From NCBI RefSeq assembly GCF_021026335.1, contig NZ_JAJNCY010000002.1, forward strand, positions 434,001 through 498,000: a DNA stretch of 64,000 nt. Direction: 5' to 3'. The notes beneath the pieces are model-generated. The model ran no database searches. It had not been told where the DNA came from and saw nothing but the letters and a program-made list of their open reading frames with translations. Source of the stretch: Rhizobium sp. C1. GTDB lineage: Bacteria > Pseudomonadota > Alphaproteobacteria > Rhizobiales > Rhizobiaceae. Positions 19,157 through 28,611 of this stretch are shown here, piece after piece. Position numbers and translations under genes: made by a program. Positions within the stretch are counted from its first letter, which is position 1, and every line of letters begins with the position of its first letter.

Positions 19157-19861
19157 ATGAAAATCACATGGCTCGGCCATTCTGCCTTCCGTCTCGATAC
19201 CGCCAAGGCAAAGATCCTCATCGACCCCTTCTTCACCGGCAACCCGGGCTTTCAAGGCCTCGACGCCAAGGATGCGACCAAGGACATCACCCACATCCTG
19301 CTGACCCACGGCCATGGCGACCATGTCGGCGATACGCTGCAGATCGCCGCTGATACGGGCGCGACGGTCGTTGCGAACTTCGACCTCTGCATGTGGCTGG
19401 CGCATAAGGGCCTGAAGAACTTCTCGCCGGGCAATACGGGCGGCACGATCGGCATGGAAGGCTTCACCGTCACCTTCACGAATGCGCTGCACTCCTCGGC
19501 ACAGATCACCGAGGATGGCGTTTCTCATGCGCTCGGCAACCCGAATGGCCTGATGCTGCATTTCGATGACGAGGCATCGCTGTTCCACATGGGCGACACG
19601 GACATCTTCTCCGACATGGGCCTGATCAACGAGCTGCACCAGCCCGATATCGGCATCGTGCCGATCGGCGACCGCTTCACCATGGGCGGCGCGGTCGCGG
19701 CACTCGCTGCCCAACGCTTCTTCAACTTCAAGACCGCCATCCCCTGCCACTACGGCTCGTTCCCGATCATCGACCAGACGGCAGACAAGTTCATCGCCGG
19801 TCTCGACGGCACGAAGACGAAGGTGGAAGCCCCGAAGGCCGGCGGCAGCGTCGAAGTCTGA
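19157..19861 (+). CDS. Metallo-beta-lactamase-fold hydrolase (UPF0173)
   Basis: A 234-residue metal-dependent hydrolase of the UPF0173 group. It starts [15 protein letters not shown], and the di-metal motif THGHGDH lies near residue 55. A later His is in [12 protein letters not shown] and another in [10 protein letters not shown], a complete set of ligands. The cellular substrate of this family is not known. In many rhizobia it sits just ahead of gatC, as here. AGGGAG lies eight bases before the ATG. Confidence 0.92.
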   Translation: MKITWLGHSAFRLDTAKAKILIDPFFTGNPGFQGLDAKDATKDITHILLTHGHGDHVGDTLQIAADTGATVVANFDLCMWLAHKGLKNFSPGNTGGTIGMEGFTVTFTNALHSSAQITEDGVSHALGNPNGLMLHFDDEASLFHMGDTDIFSDMGLINELHQPDIGIVPIGDRFTMGGAVAALAAQRFFNFKTAIPCHYGSFPIIDQTADKFIAGLDGTKTKVEAPKAGGSVEV

Positions 19862-20017
19862 AGGCTCAAATTAAGCGCCGGCGGAGCCTCGCGCCGCCGG
19901 ACGCTTCCAAAAACCGTTGCATAGCGCCCGCCCGCCAATTATAGCCGGTGCCGTATGCGGTTGCGCGATGCGCGGCCGACTCTCTTTATGCATGCTGAAC
20001 GTTCTGGAGACGCCGAA

Positions 20018-20305
20018 ATGTCTGTCGATCTCGCTACCGTCAAGCGCGTTGCGCGCCTTGCCCGTCTCGCCGTTTCCGAAGAGGAAGCGCAGAAGATGAT
20101 GGGCGAGCTGAACGGCATTCTCGGTTTCGTCGAGCAGCTTTCGGAAGTGAATGTGAAGGATGTCGAGCCGATGACCTCCGTAACGCCGATGGTCATGCGC
20201 AAGCGCGCCGACGTCGTCAACGATGGCGACAAGGCCGCCGATATCGTCGCCAATGCGCCCTCCACGACCGAGAATTTCTTCATGGTGCCGAAAGTGGTCG
20301 AGTAA
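20018..20305 (+). CDS. gatC: Asp/Glu-tRNA amidotransferase subunit C
   Basis: A 95-residue small subunit of GatCAB, which converts Glu-tRNA-Gln and Asp-tRNA-Asn to the amide forms. GatC wraps around GatA and stabilises it. It begins [20 protein letters not shown] and ends [11 protein letters not shown], both standard. GGAGA lies nine bases before the ATG; the frame is open further upstream but without family similarity. It is followed 56 bases later by gatA. Confidence 0.95.
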   Translation: MSVDLATVKRVARLARLAVSEEEAQKMMGELNGILGFVEQLSEVNVKDVEPMTSVTPMVMRKRADVVNDGDKAADIVANAPSTTENFFMVPKVVE

Positions 20306-20361
20306 GACCGCCGAAACATCACGCGCCCGAAGCCCTCATTTCAAGACGAAACGATCGCACC

Positions 20362-21843
20362 ATGACCGAACTGACCAAGCTCACGATTGCCGAAGCCCGC
20401 ACCAAGCTCACCGCCAAGGAAATCTCCGCCGTCGAACTGACGGACGCCTATCTTGCGGCAATAGAAGCCGTGAACCCGGTGATCAACGCCTATGTCACCG
20501 TGACGCCGGAGAAGGCGCGCGAAATGGCCAAGGCCTCCGACGCCCGCATCGCCGCCGGCAAGGCTGGCGCGCTCGAAGGCATTCCGCTCGGCATCAAGGA
20601 CCTGTTCGCGACCCGCGACGTCCACACCCAGGCCTGCTCGCATATCCTCGACGGCTTCAAGCCGAAATACGAATCGACCGTCAGCCAGAACCTCTGGGAC
20701 GACGGCGCCGTCATGCTCGGCAAGCTGAACATGGACGAATTCGCCATGGGCTCGTCCAACGAAAGCTCCTATTACGGCCCGGTCATCAACCCGTGGAAGG
20801 CTGAAGGCTCCAACCAGCAGCTCGTTCCGGGGGGCTCGTCGGGTGGCTCGGCTGCTGCCGTTGCAGCCCAGCTTTGCGCAGGTGCGACCGCGACCGACAC
20901 CGGAGGTTCCATCCGCCAGCCGGCTGCCTTCACCGGCACGGTCGGCATCAAGCCGACCTACGGACGCTGCTCGCGCTGGGGCATTGTTGCCTTCGCTTCC
21001 TCGCTCGATCAGGCCGGCCCGATCGCCCGCGACGTGCGCGATGCTGCAATCCTCTTGAAGTCGATGGCGAGCGTCGACGCCAAGGACACGACCTCGGTCG
21101 ACCTGCCGGTTCCGGATTACGAAGCCGCCATCGGCCAGTCGCTGAAGGGCATGAAGATCGGCATTCCGAACGAATACCGCGTCGACGGCATGCCGGAAGA
21201 GATCGAAAAGGTCTGGCAGCAGGGCATGCAGTGGCTGAAGGATGCCGGCGCCGAGATCGTCAACATCTCGCTCCCGCATACGAAATATGCGCTCCCGGCC
21301 TATTACATCGTGGCGCCTGCCGAAGCCTCGTCCAATCTTGCCCGCTATGACGGCGTCCGCTACGGCCTGCGCGTCGACGGCAAGGATATTGTCGACATGT
21401 ATGAAAAGACGCGTGCTGCCGGCTTCGGCACGGAAGTGAAGCGCCGCATCATGATCGGCACCTATGTTCTCTCCGCCGGCTATTATGACGCCTATTACCT
21501 GCAAGCGCAGAAGGTCCGCACCCTGATCAAGCGCGACTTCGAAATCGCCTTTGCCAACGGCGTCGACGCGATCCTGACCCCGGCGACCCCGTCGTCTGCC
21601 TTCGGCATCGCCGATGAGGATCTCGCTTCCGATCCGGTCAAGATGTACCTCAACGACATCTTCACGGTGACCGTCAACATGGCGGGCCTGCCCGGCATGT
21701 CCGTCCCCGCCGGTCTCGATCACAAGGGCCTGCCGCTTGGTCTGCAGCTCATTGGCAAGCCGTTCGAGGAAGAAACGCTGTTCAAGACGGCGCACGTCAT
21801 TGAGCAGGCCGCGGGCACGTTTGCGCCGAAGAAGTGGTGGTAA
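20362..21843 (+). CDS. gatA: Asp/Glu-tRNA amidotransferase subunit A
   Basis: A 493-residue amidase-signature enzyme that frees ammonia from glutamine for GatB. The catalytic triad Lys79 (in PLGIKDLF), cis-Ser159 (in PGGSSGGS) and nucleophile Ser183 (in TGGSIRQP) is intact. It follows gatC, and a terminator lies behind it. gatB is not adjacent but 1.6 kb further on, with three small unrelated genes between. Confidence 0.97.
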   Translation: MTELTKLTIAEARTKLTAKEISAVELTDAYLAAIEAVNPVINAYVTVTPEKAREMAKASDARIAAGKAGALEGIPLGIKDLFATRDVHTQACSHILDGFKPKYESTVSQNLWDDGAVMLGKLNMDEFAMGSSNESSYYGPVINPWKAEGSNQQLVPGGSSGGSAAAVAAQLCAGATATDTGGSIRQPAAFTGTVGIKPTYGRCSRWGIVAFASSLDQAGPIARDVRDAAILLKSMASVDAKDTTSVDLPVPDYEAAIGQSLKGMKIGIPNEYRVDGMPEEIEKVWQQGMQWLKDAGAEIVNISLPHTKYALPAYYIVAPAEASSNLARYDGVRYGLRVDGKDIVDMYEKTRAAGFGTEVKRRIMIGTYVLSAGYYDAYYLQAQKVRTLIKRDFEIAFANGVDAILTPATPSSAFGIADEDLASDPVKMYLNDIFTVTVNMAGLPGMSVPAGLDHKGLPLGLQLIGKPFEEETLFKTAHVIEQAAGTFAPKKWW

Positions 21844-21860
21844 GCCTCTAAATAATTCAA

Positions 21861-21899
21861 GGAAAACGGCGCAGATCCTTTCGGGTCTGCGCCGTTTCC
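21861..21899. terminator. Rho-independent terminator after gatA
   Basis: A 12-bp stem, AAACGGCGCAGA (21864-21875) with TCTGCGCCGTTT (21886-21897), has a 10-base loop that can pair further around TTTC. It serves gatA and, in the other direction, the YjhX gene. Confidence 0.75.
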
Positions 21900-21907
21900 A
21901 TTTGGGG

Positions 21908-22165
21908 TCAACGGTTGTCGAGTTGCGATCGAACCAGTTCAAGCCCGCGCGACGTGATGCGGTAGGGCTTGCCGCCTGATGAGGCGATGGCCCGCTTGCG
22001 TTTCAGCTTGCGGAACGTGATGATGTCGATCTGACTGAAGATCCAGCCCTCTCGCGTATTAAGACGAAGTGTCTCGATCTTGCGGTCGTTGTTACGGATA
22101 AGTTCGATATTGCCGCCCTGGGCGAGCAGGTGGAGTATGCGCTGTTCGGCGCTGGAAATGTCCAT
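21908..22165 (-). CDS. yjhX: YjhX-family toxin-like protein (UPF0386)
   Basis: An 85-residue protein, MDISSAEQRILHLLAQGG...TREGWIFSQID...ITSRGLELVRSQLDNR, matching E. coli YjhX over its whole length, including the C-terminal LDNR. YjhX is described as the toxin of the YjhX-YjhQ pair, YjhQ being an acetyltransferase. Here an acetyltransferase gene (22503) is next to it but divergent. The start at 22165 is set by family length. No strong ribosome-binding site is visible, but a promoter and a leader peptide with a good site occur upstream (22283-22362). Whether it is toxic here is not known. Confidence 0.85.
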   Translation of the reverse strand: MDISSAEQRILHLLAQGGNIELIRNNDRKIETLRLNTREGWIFSQIDIITFRKLKRKRAIASSGGKPYRITSRGLELVRSQLDNR

Positions 22166-22282
22166 GGTCGTAAGTCCGGATGGCGCCCGATTGGGCGCAT
22201 GAAAACGTATCCGACGCCGCAAGGACATCGGGCTCGATTTCAACAGGGCCCGGCGCGCGAAACGTGTTCCGCGGCAGGGCCT

Positions 22283-22309
22283 TTACCGGGACTCCGATAG
22301 ACTGAACAT
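22283..22309 (-). CDS. Candidate leader peptide MFSLSESR upstream of yjhX
   Basis: A nine-codon frame (ATG TTC AGT ... CGG TAA) has AGGAG exactly six bases before its ATG, a better ribosome-binding site than the yjhX gene itself has. It lies between the candidate promoter (22334-22362) and the yjhX start, 117 bases before the latter. It may regulate yjhX translation or may be the stub of a lost gene. Confidence 0.35.
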   Translation of the reverse strand: MFSLSESR

Positions 22310-22333
22310 AAGGCACTCCTTTGTGCACCATGA

Positions 22334-22362
22334 AGGTAGGTACGCCTGCAGCTCGGTGTCAA
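22334..22362 (-). promoter_or_regulatory. Candidate sigma-70 type promoter for yjhX
   Basis: On the minus strand TTGACA (22362-22357, preceded by C) is followed after 17 bases by CTACCT (22339-22334), which fits the rhizobial CTTGAC-N17-CTATAT pattern. The rest of the 337-base interval to the divergent acetyltransferase gene holds only the short leader frame and no other gene. Confidence 0.45.
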
Positions 22363-22502
22363 GTCGCAGCGCCACCATATATTAGCTGTTGAAAACCGCC
22401 GGGCTAACCCGCCGCAATGCGCTGACTTTGCTGCACGCGCTTCTCATGCCCATCGCGTCGCGCAATACTCTTCCTGCTCTCGAGTGGGGATAAGGAGCAG
22501 GC

Positions 22503-23012
22503 ATGGCAACCATACGCAACGCGCGTGCGGACGAAGCGGACGTTCTGGCGGCCATTGGCTTCCGGGCTTGGGACTCGTCGTCCGAGGGGTGGGGCGATGC
22601 TCCGGACATTCGCGAGAGTGCCTACCGCTCTTTCGAGACCTTCACGCGCAACCACTGGCTCTCCATCGACATTGCCGAGCGGGCAGGGCAGATCGTTGGC
22701 TGGGGTGCGCGGGAGAAGCTCGACAACAGCATGACCGATCTTTGGGTTGAACCTCTTTTTCAGCGGCAGGGTGTCGGCACCGCTTTACTGGCGCATCTGG
22801 AAAAGGAGATCGCCGGACATGGCCATGAGACGGCGCTGACTCAGGTGCATTCCGAGAACTCACCCGCGCTCGCTTTTTTTCGCAAGGCCGGTTACGGCGT
22901 GTCCTGGATGACGACCGCGTGGTCGCCGAAGCTCGACCGCGATGTGGATACGGTCGGGCTCGTCAAGCGCCTCATCGAGGAGAAGAGTGGCAGCGGCTAT
23001 AGCGAGTTCTAG
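22503..23012 (+). CDS. GNAT-family N-acetyltransferase
   Basis: A 169-residue GNAT protein. The acetyl-CoA-binding motif A reads LWVEPLFQRQGVGTALLAHLE (Q/R-x-x-G-x-G/A at QRQGVG), followed by motif B ENSPALAFFRKAGY. The substrate is unknown. It is divergent from yjhX and convergent with the small Cys protein, whose stop overlaps its own by 4 bases. In E. coli the yjhX partner is also a GNAT protein, but there the two are co-directional, so a pairing here is only a thought. Confidence 0.87.
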   Translation: MATIRNARADEADVLAAIGFRAWDSSSEGWGDAPDIRESAYRSFETFTRNHWLSIDIAERAGQIVGWGAREKLDNSMTDLWVEPLFQRQGVGTALLAHLEKEIAGHGHETALTQVHSENSPALAFFRKAGYGVSWMTTAWSPKLDRDVDTVGLVKRLIEEKSGSGYSEF

Positions 23013-23287
23013 AGCCGTTCTTCGCTGAGCATCTGGTCGCGCATGCGGCTGAACAGATCTCGGTTGCGGCAGAAGCGTGGGGCCTGTTCGGGCTCGTCAT
23101 TGTCTTCCAGCCAGTCGGCGCAGTCATGCGGGCGGCTGCAGGCAAGGCAGCGCTGGCCGGCGCGTTTCATCACGTTGCGATGATCCGGCAGGTCTTCCAG
23201 ATGCTCGGTCAGGCCGAGCTTCGAGGTCATCGCCTCCAGCAGCATGGCATGTTCATTGACCCGGATAAAATAGTTCAGGATACTCAT
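23009..23287 (-). CDS. Small Cys-containing protein of unknown function (DUF6455-like)
   Basis: A 92-residue protein starting [20 protein letters not shown]. The central helix-rich part is followed by [19 protein letters not shown] and [13 protein letters not shown], four Cys that could bind a metal or cluster. It resembles the short proteins grouped as DUF6455, by memory only. The start at 23287 has AGAAGC upstream and begins the conserved-looking part. It lies divergent from gatB. Confidence 0.65.
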   Translation of the reverse strand: MSILNYFIRVNEHAMLLEAMTSKLGLTEHLEDLPDHRNVMKRAGQRCLACSRPHDCADWLEDNDEPEQAPRFCRNRDLFSRMRDQMLSEERL

Positions 23288-23451
23288 GGTGCTTCTCCGT
23301 CCATGCCATGACTTTCGCGGAAAGACGTTGCCCGCGCCTTGATCCTGCTCAACTCCCTTGGCTGCCTTCAAAAGCCGCAAATCCCTTGCGCCGTCCGGTC
23401 ATTTGTTCTACCGGAAGGGTTCGAAATCCCATTGATGCCGAGAGTTTTTCC

Positions 23452-24954
23452 ATGACCATTGTCGATGTCCGCACGCCCGATCCCAAACGCCTCATCCCCG
23501 GCGCCACCGGCGACTGGGAAGTCGTGATCGGCATGGAAGTCCATGCGCAGGTTCTCTCCAAGTCGAAGCTGTTCTCCGGCTCGTCCACACAATTCGGCCG
23601 TCCCGAGAACACCAACGTCTCGCTCGTTGATGCCGCCATGCCGGGCATGCTGCCGGTGATCAACGAGGAATGCGTCAAGCAGGCGGTGCGCACAGGGTTG
23701 GGCCTCAAGGCCCAGATCAACCACCGCTCGATCTTCGACCGCAAGAACTATTTCTATCCCGACCTGCCGCAGGGCTATCAGATCTCGCAGTTCAAGGACC
23801 CGATCGTCGGCGAAGGCAAGATCGTCATCTCGCTCGGCCCCGACCGCCAGGGCAATTTCGAGGATATCGAAATCGGCATCGAGCGCCTGCATCTGGAGCA
23901 GGATGCCGGCAAGCTGATGCATGACCAGCATCCGACATCGACCTATGTCGACCTCAACCGCACTGGCGTGGCGTTGATGGAAATCGTCTCCAAGCCGGAC
24001 ATGCGCTCAGCCGACGAAGCCAAGGCCTACATGACCAAGCTGCGCTCCATCGTGCGCTATCTCGGCACCTGCGACGGGAACATGGATGAAGGCTCCATGC
24101 GCGCCGACGTCAACGTCTCCGTGCGCAAGCCGGGCGGCGAATTCGGTACGCGCTGCGAAATCAAGAACGTCAACTCCATCCGCTTCATCGGCCAGGCCAT
24201 CGACTACGAAGCCCGCCGCCAGATCGCCATCCTCGAAGAGGGCGGCACGATCGATCAGGAAACGCGCCTCTTCGACGCCGGCAAGGGCGAGACCCGCTCC
24301 ATGCGCTCCAAGGAAGACGCGCATGACTATCGCTACTTCCCCGATCCGGATCTGCTGCCGCTCGAATTCGACAACGCCTTCGTCGCCGAACTCCTGAAGG
24401 ACCTTCCGGAACTGCCCGACGACAAGAAGGAGCGTTTCGTCAAGGATCTAGGCCTCACCGTCTACGACGCCTCCGTGCTGGTTTCGGAAAAGGCGATTGC
24501 ATCCTATTTCGAAGCCGTCGCCGAGGGCCGCGACGCCAAGATTGCTGCCAACTGGGTCATCAACGACCTGCTGGGCGCCTTGAACAAAGCCGGCAAAGAC
24601 ATTGAAGAGACTCCGGTTTCGCCCGCCCAGCTCGGTGGCATTCTGGATCTCATCAAGGACGGCACAATCTCCGGCAAACTCGCCAAGGACCTCTTCGAAA
24701 TCGTCTTCAACGAAGGCGGCGACCCGGCCAAGATCGTTGAAGAGCGCGGCATGAAGCAGGTGACCGACACCGGCGCGATCGAAAAGGCCGTCGATGAAAT
24801 CATCGCCGCCAACCCCGATCAGGTCGAGAAGGCCAAGGCCAAGCCGACACTCGCCGGCTGGTTCGTTGGTCAGGTCATGAAGGCAACCGGCGGCAAGGCC
24901 AACCCGCAGGCCGTGCAGGAGCTGGTGAAGGCCAAGCTGGGGATCGAGGAATAA
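23452..24954 (+). CDS. gatB: Asp/Glu-tRNA amidotransferase subunit B
   Basis: A 500-residue kinase-like subunit that phosphorylates the misacylated tRNA carboxylate and transfers ammonia to it. It opens [20 protein letters not shown] and has the GatB signature [12 protein letters not shown]...SKLFSGSS and the [14 protein letters not shown] block. The C-terminal YqeY-like tail ends [13 protein letters not shown]. The frame extends upstream to 23308, but the N-terminus fixes 23452. Its last codons GAGGAATAA form part of an 11-bp direct repeat (see the insertion at 24945-25520). Confidence 0.96.
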   Translation: MTIVDVRTPDPKRLIPGATGDWEVVIGMEVHAQVLSKSKLFSGSSTQFGRPENTNVSLVDAAMPGMLPVINEECVKQAVRTGLGLKAQINHRSIFDRKNYFYPDLPQGYQISQFKDPIVGEGKIVISLGPDRQGNFEDIEIGIERLHLEQDAGKLMHDQHPTSTYVDLNRTGVALMEIVSKPDMRSADEAKAYMTKLRSIVRYLGTCDGNMDEGSMRADVNVSVRKPGGEFGTRCEIKNVNSIRFIGQAIDYEARRQIAILEEGGTIDQETRLFDAGKGETRSMRSKEDAHDYRYFPDPDLLPLEFDNAFVAELLKDLPELPDDKKERFVKDLGLTVYDASVLVSEKAIASYFEAVAEGRDAKIAANWVINDLLGALNKAGKDIEETPVSPAQLGGILDLIKDGTISGKLAKDLFEIVFNEGGDPAKIVEERGMKQVTDTGAIEKAVDEIIAANPDQVEKAKAKPTLAGWFVGQVMKATGGKANPQAVQELVKAKLGIEE

Positions 24955-25520
24955 TTCGTTGTCTGAGTATGACGAGGAAATAGCCGAAGAAAAAAGTTTC
25001 GGCGAATGGGCGCGAAGTATTCGGGAGTCCAAAGGGCTCGACCTTAAGACCGTCGCTGCCGGCGCAGGTATCTCCTATGTCGCGCTATACAAGATTGAGC
25101 GTGGTGACATAAAAAATCCGAGGGAGATTACTAAGCAAAAGATTAGTAGGTCGCTTGGGGTAGTGGTGGATGCCGCGGTTTCGATTGCCGCGGAAACTAA
25201 ATTCACAGGGTCAGGTATCGGATCTCTCGTTGATTTTGATCCCTATGATCCGGAAACTATTCCGGAAGCTGGCGGCGTGTATGTATTTTACGATATATCC
25301 CAAAGGCCAGTCTATGTTGGTCGATCAAAAAGATTGAGAGGCCGAATAAAGACGCATCATGACCGTTTTTGGTTCAAGGAGCCGATTGTCGTTACCGGAT
25401 CTTTTATCGAAGTAAAAGATGACAATCTAAGAAACCAGATTGAAGAGATTTTGATAGGTTTCTTGAAATCTAACGCAGTAATTAACAAGAAGCTTGTTGA
25501 TAGAGACAGCGAGGAATAAT
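24945..25520. repeat. 11-bp direct repeats bounding the HTH/GIY-YIG insertion
   Basis: CGAGGAATAAT occurs at 24945-24955 (end of gatB) and at 25510-25520 (end of the inserted gene). The two copies are 565 bp apart, exactly one gene unit. Each copy supplies the final Glu codon, the TAA stop and GAGG upstream of the next start. Confidence 0.8.
24959..25519 (+). CDS. XRE-type HTH fused to a GIY-YIG nuclease domain
   Basis: A 186-residue protein read from a TTG at 24959 with GAGG upstream. Residues about 12-70 form a lambda-repressor-like HTH (EWARSIRESKGLDLKTVAAG...SYVALYKIERG). Residues 100-180 are a GIY-YIG nuclease: GVY at 106-108, YVG at 119-121, candidate catalytic Arg129, His133/134, Glu162 and Asn176, all present. 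It looks like an active nuclease that either represses its own gene or targets itself through the HTH. GC content is about 45 percent by hand count over 25021-25500, far below the flanks. The next gene starts within its stop (TAATG). A recent acquisition; possible roles are selfish element, regulator or defence protein. Confidence 0.85.
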   Translation: MSEYDEEIAEEKSFGEWARSIRESKGLDLKTVAAGAGISYVALYKIERGDIKNPREITKQKISRSLGVVVDAAVSIAAETKFTGSGIGSLVDFDPYDPETIPEAGGVYVFYDISQRPVYVGRSKRLRGRIKTHHDRFWFKEPIVVTGSFIEVKDDNLRNQIEEILIGFLKSNAVINKKLVDRDSEE

Positions 25521-26019
25521 GTTCTTCATCCGCTCCGCCGGCGAACCGGATCTGAAGAAGGTGCAGACGCTGCTGGCGGAGACCTGGCGCGACACCTACA
25601 CGCCGTTTCATGGCGATCACGTCGTGGAAGCCATGATCGAACAGTGGCATTCGCCGGGTTCGCTGAAACAGCGCCTCGGACGCCCGGACTCTGAGTTTCT
25701 GGTGGCCGATGACGGCCGCCAGCTGGCTGGCATGGCCTATGCCGCCATGTCGCGCAAGACACCGAAGCTCGCCAATCTGCATCAGCTCTATGTCCATCCG
25801 CTCTGGCAGGGGCAGGGGATAGGCACCGATCTCTTTGCCGAGATCGAAACCTGCTTCCCGGATGCCGACCGCATGCAGCTGGAGGTGACGGTGGAGAATG
25901 AGCGCGCCATCGCCTTCTACACCAAGGTTGGCTTCCGCGAGATCGGCCGCGTTGACAATGTTGGCCCGTCCGGCGCGGCGATGCCGGCGATCCTGATGGA
26001 AAAAAGCCTCAGCTTCTGA
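25519..26019 (+). CDS. GNAT-family N-acetyltransferase
   Basis: A 166-residue GNAT protein with the motif A segment [20 protein letters not shown] (Q-G-Q-G-I-G) and motif [19 protein letters not shown]. The substrate is unknown. Its ATG overlaps the stop of the HTH/GIY-YIG gene (TAATG). Without that insertion the same junction would join it directly to gatB, so it was probably coupled to gatB originally. It is followed 16 bases later by an alcohol-dehydrogenase-like gene. Confidence 0.9.
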   Translation: MFFIRSAGEPDLKKVQTLLAETWRDTYTPFHGDHVVEAMIEQWHSPGSLKQRLGRPDSEFLVADDGRQLAGMAYAAMSRKTPKLANLHQLYVHPLWQGQGIGTDLFAEIETCFPDADRMQLEVTVENERAIAFYTKVGFREIGRVDNVGPSGAAMPAILMEKSLSF

Positions 26020-26035
26020 AAACAGGGAGTGCCTG

Positions 26036-27076
26036 ATGAAGGCCGTCTATTTCGAACGATTCTGTGAACCGCCGCGCGTTGCCACGCTCCCAGACCCGGA
26101 GCCGGGCGCCGATGGCGTGGTCGTCAAGATCGAGGCGACGGGGCTTTGCCGCTCCGACTGGCATGGCTGGATGGGCCATGACAGCGATATCGTGCTGCCG
26201 CATGTGCCTGGCCACGAACTCGCCGGTACTGTCTTCGCAACCGGTCGCAATGTTCTCCGCTGGAAGAAGGGCGACCGCGTCACCGTGCCCTTCGTCTCCG
26301 GCTGCGGCCGATGCGCCGAATGCGCTTCGGGCAACCAGCAGGTCTGCGAAACGCAGTTCCAGCCGGGCTTCACCGCCTGGGGTTCTTTCGCCGAATATTG
26401 CGCCATCGACTATGCCGACGCCAATCTCGTGCGCCTGCCCGAGAGCATGGAGTTTGCCACCGCCGCAGGCCTCGGCTGCCGCTTTGTGACCTCGTTCCGC
26501 GCGGTGGTCGATCAGGCCCGCGTCCAGCCCGGCGAATGGGTTGCGGTCCATGGCTGCGGCGGCGTTGGCCTCTCGGCCATCATGATCGCGAATGCCATGG
26601 GCGCGAATGTCTTGGCTGTCGATCTGTCCGATGACAAGCTAGAGTTCGCGAAGAAGCTCGGTGCGGCTGTTACGGTCAATGCCCGCAATGTGGGCGATGT
26701 GCCGGCGGCGATCCGGGAACTCACGTCAGGCGGGGCGCATGTCTCCGTTGATGCGCTCGGTCACCCCACGACGCTGTCCAATTCCATCCTCTGCCTGTGC
26801 CGCCGTGGTCGCCATGTGCAGGTCGGCCTGCTGCTCGCCGATCAGTCGCGCCCGCCGGTTCCGATGGATCGCGTCATCGGCTGGGAACTGGAGATCAAGG
26901 GTAGCCACGGCATGCAGGCGCATCGCTACGGCGCGATGTTCTCAATGATCGAGGTGGGCAAGCTGAAGCCGGAGCTGATGATCGGCCGCACGCTAAGCCT
27001 TGATGAGGCCCCTGAAGCCCTCATGGCCATGGACCGCTTCGATGGCGTCGGCATCGGCGTGATCACGCGGTTCTGA
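26036..27076 (+). CDS. Zinc-dependent alcohol dehydrogenase-like oxidoreductase
   Basis: A 346-residue medium-chain dehydrogenase. Catalytic zinc ligands are in GLCRSDWHG and PGHELAG. The structural-zinc Cys run [15 protein letters not shown] is complete, and the nucleotide-binding loop reads [11 protein letters not shown]. The substrate is not predictable; the best-known relatives act on alcohols or polyols. GGGAG lies before the ATG, 16 bases after the acetyltransferase stop, so the two are likely co-transcribed. Confidence 0.9.
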   Translation: MKAVYFERFCEPPRVATLPDPEPGADGVVVKIEATGLCRSDWHGWMGHDSDIVLPHVPGHELAGTVFATGRNVLRWKKGDRVTVPFVSGCGRCAECASGNQQVCETQFQPGFTAWGSFAEYCAIDYADANLVRLPESMEFATAAGLGCRFVTSFRAVVDQARVQPGEWVAVHGCGGVGLSAIMIANAMGANVLAVDLSDDKLEFAKKLGAAVTVNARNVGDVPAAIRELTSGGAHVSVDALGHPTTLSNSILCLCRRGRHVQVGLLLADQSRPPVPMDRVIGWELEIKGSHGMQAHRYGAMFSMIEVGKLKPELMIGRTLSLDEAPEALMAMDRFDGVGIGVITRF

Positions 27077-27150
27077 TATCAACCGGCTTGTGCATTCGAC
27101 GGCGGCAAGCGGTCGGACACTCTCCGTCCCCCGCCTTCGCGCCTGGAGAA

Positions 27151-27240
27151 ATTCCAGGAAAAGTGGGAACCGGTTTTCCGTTGGTAATAACGAATAGATA
27201 GAGTATTTCAGGTGATCCGTTTTTCACCGGAAATGCTCTA
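27151..27240. repeat. Rhizobial intergenic mosaic repeat (RIME-like), copy 1
   Basis: Lies between the dehydrogenase and acvB. It contains GGAAATGCTCTA at 27229-27240, which recurs inverted as TAGAGCATTTCC at 34916-34927, and a GAAAAGTG...GGTTTTCCG block related to the other copy. A small hairpin GGTGA/TCACC lies at 27211-27228. Such elements are common in Rhizobiaceae intergenic DNA. Confidence 0.6.
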
Positions 27241-28611
27241 GTTCAGCCGCTTGCGCAATCCGTTGAGAATGACGTCGCTGACCTTGTCATAGTCATTGTC
27301 GAAGTGATGGTCGCCCGGCAGTTCGACCAGTTCGACGCCCTTGTCCTTCAGGTCCGCGCAGACCGCATCGTCGTCGTCCTCGCCATAGATGCACTGAACG
27401 AGCTTCGGATTGATCTTGGAGACGGCGTCGAGGGTCGTGCCACCCTGAAAATTGCCCTCCGCGCCAAACCATCCGCTGACGGAGATCTCGTAATCGACGG
27501 ACTTGGTCAGGGCGAGAAGGGAGATCTGCTTCACGAGAGCCTGCTGCCGCTCCGGCAGGGCATCGTAGGCCGAGGGGATCACATCCGCGCCGAAGGAATA
27601 ACCCAGAAGAAGCACGTTCTTCACGTTCCATTTCTTCCGATAGGTATCAATGATCCGCGACAGGTCCTTGGCGGTCGTCGCCTGATCCTTTTTCGACCAG
27701 AAGTAACGCAGCGCATCGACCCCGACCGTCGGCACGCCCTGCGTCTGGAGATAGTCGCCGATCTGGCTGTCGATATCCCGCCATCCGCCATCGCCGGAAT
27801 AGAAGATCGCCATCGTGTCGTATTTCGCTTTGGCGGGCAGTTCAGTCAGGGGCAGCCCCAGATCGTTGCTGGCGGTATCACCATCGGCGCTATGGTCCTT
27901 AACCGTATCGAGCAGGAGATCGACGGACGTCTTGTCGTCCTTGATGACCTTGACGTCAGGATGTGCTGCGACGATGGCGGCGACATTGGCCTTGCCGTCT
28001 GCCGGCGCATTCGGAGTTTCGATGACCGTTACGGGTGCGGGAAGAGCGTCGTCGGTCAGCGCATAGATGTAACCATGCGGTGTCGGCTGCTTGGTTGCCG
28101 GTGTGCAAAGCTGCTTCGTCAGCGGAACTTCTGCCGTCGGATCCACTGCAATCGCCTCGCCGATCGTCGCGGGCGGCGATTGCGCGATCATCGCCAGCAC
28201 CAGCGCTCCGCCGGGTCCTTCGCCGGCAAGGATCGGTGCGTGATAGACGCTGTCGCCGGCGCGGCGCTGGACCTGCTGCGAAAGCGATTCGATATCGGAG
28301 ATCATGTAGATGCAGTCGTTTTCGCTGTCGGCCGCCATGGAGGCGATATAGGCCTTGTAGTCGATGCCGACGACGGCAGCACCTGACGCGGCAAGCGCGC
28401 TCACCCGATCATCGTCCGCCTTTGTCCAGCCATCCGGGCCTGACAGAAGAAACACCATCGACTTCAGGCCGCCCTGCGGCAGAACGATGTGCGGAGAAGG
28501 AATAAGCCCGGTGTCGTAACTGCCATTGGCGCTGTCTTCAGCCATTGATGGATACGCAGACGCGGCCAGCGTCGAGACGAGCCCGGCCAGCAACCAATTT
28601 CGAAACTTCAT
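27238..28611 (-). CDS. acvB: AcvB/VirJ-family periplasmic lysyl-phosphatidylglycerol hydrolase
   Basis: A 457-residue exported protein: signal peptide MKFRNWLLAGLVSTLAASA, then two alpha/beta-hydrolase-like halves as in Agrobacterium AcvB. The C-terminal half carries the VirJ-type motifs FYSGDGGWRDID and the nucleophile elbow GYSFGADVIP, with a His in GDHHFDNDYD. In Agrobacterium AcvB is needed for tumour formation and hydrolyses lysyl-phosphatidylglycerol made by LpiA. It overlaps the lpiA stop by 4 bases (ATGA), so the two are coupled. The frame is open further upstream but inside lpiA. Confidence 0.93.
   Translation of the reverse strand: MKFRNWLLAGLVSTLAASAYPSMAEDSANGSYDTGLIPSPHIVLPQGGLKSMVFLLSGPDGWTKADDDRVSALAASGAAVVGIDYKAYIASMAADSENDCIYMISDIESLSQQVQRRAGDSVYHAPILAGEGPGGALVLAMIAQSPPATIGEAIAVDPTAEVPLTKQLCTPATKQPTPHGYIYALTDDALPAPVTVIETPNAPADGKANVAAIVAAHPDVKVIKDDKTSVDLLLDTVKDHSADGDTASNDLGLPLTELPAKAKYDTMAIFYSGDGGWRDIDSQIGDYLQTQGVPTVGVDALRYFWSKKDQATTAKDLSRIIDTYRKKWNVKNVLLLGYSFGADVIPSAYDALPERQQALVKQISLLALTKSVDYEISVSGWFGAEGNFQGGTTLDAVSKINPKLVQCIYGEDDDDAVCADLKDKGVELVELPGDHHFDNDYDKVSDVILNGLRKRLN

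Noticed and set aside
24959-25519. HTH/GIY-YIG gene as part of an IS element or prophage
   Set aside because: No transposase, terminal inverted repeats or phage genes adjoin it; only the 11-bp direct repeat is present.
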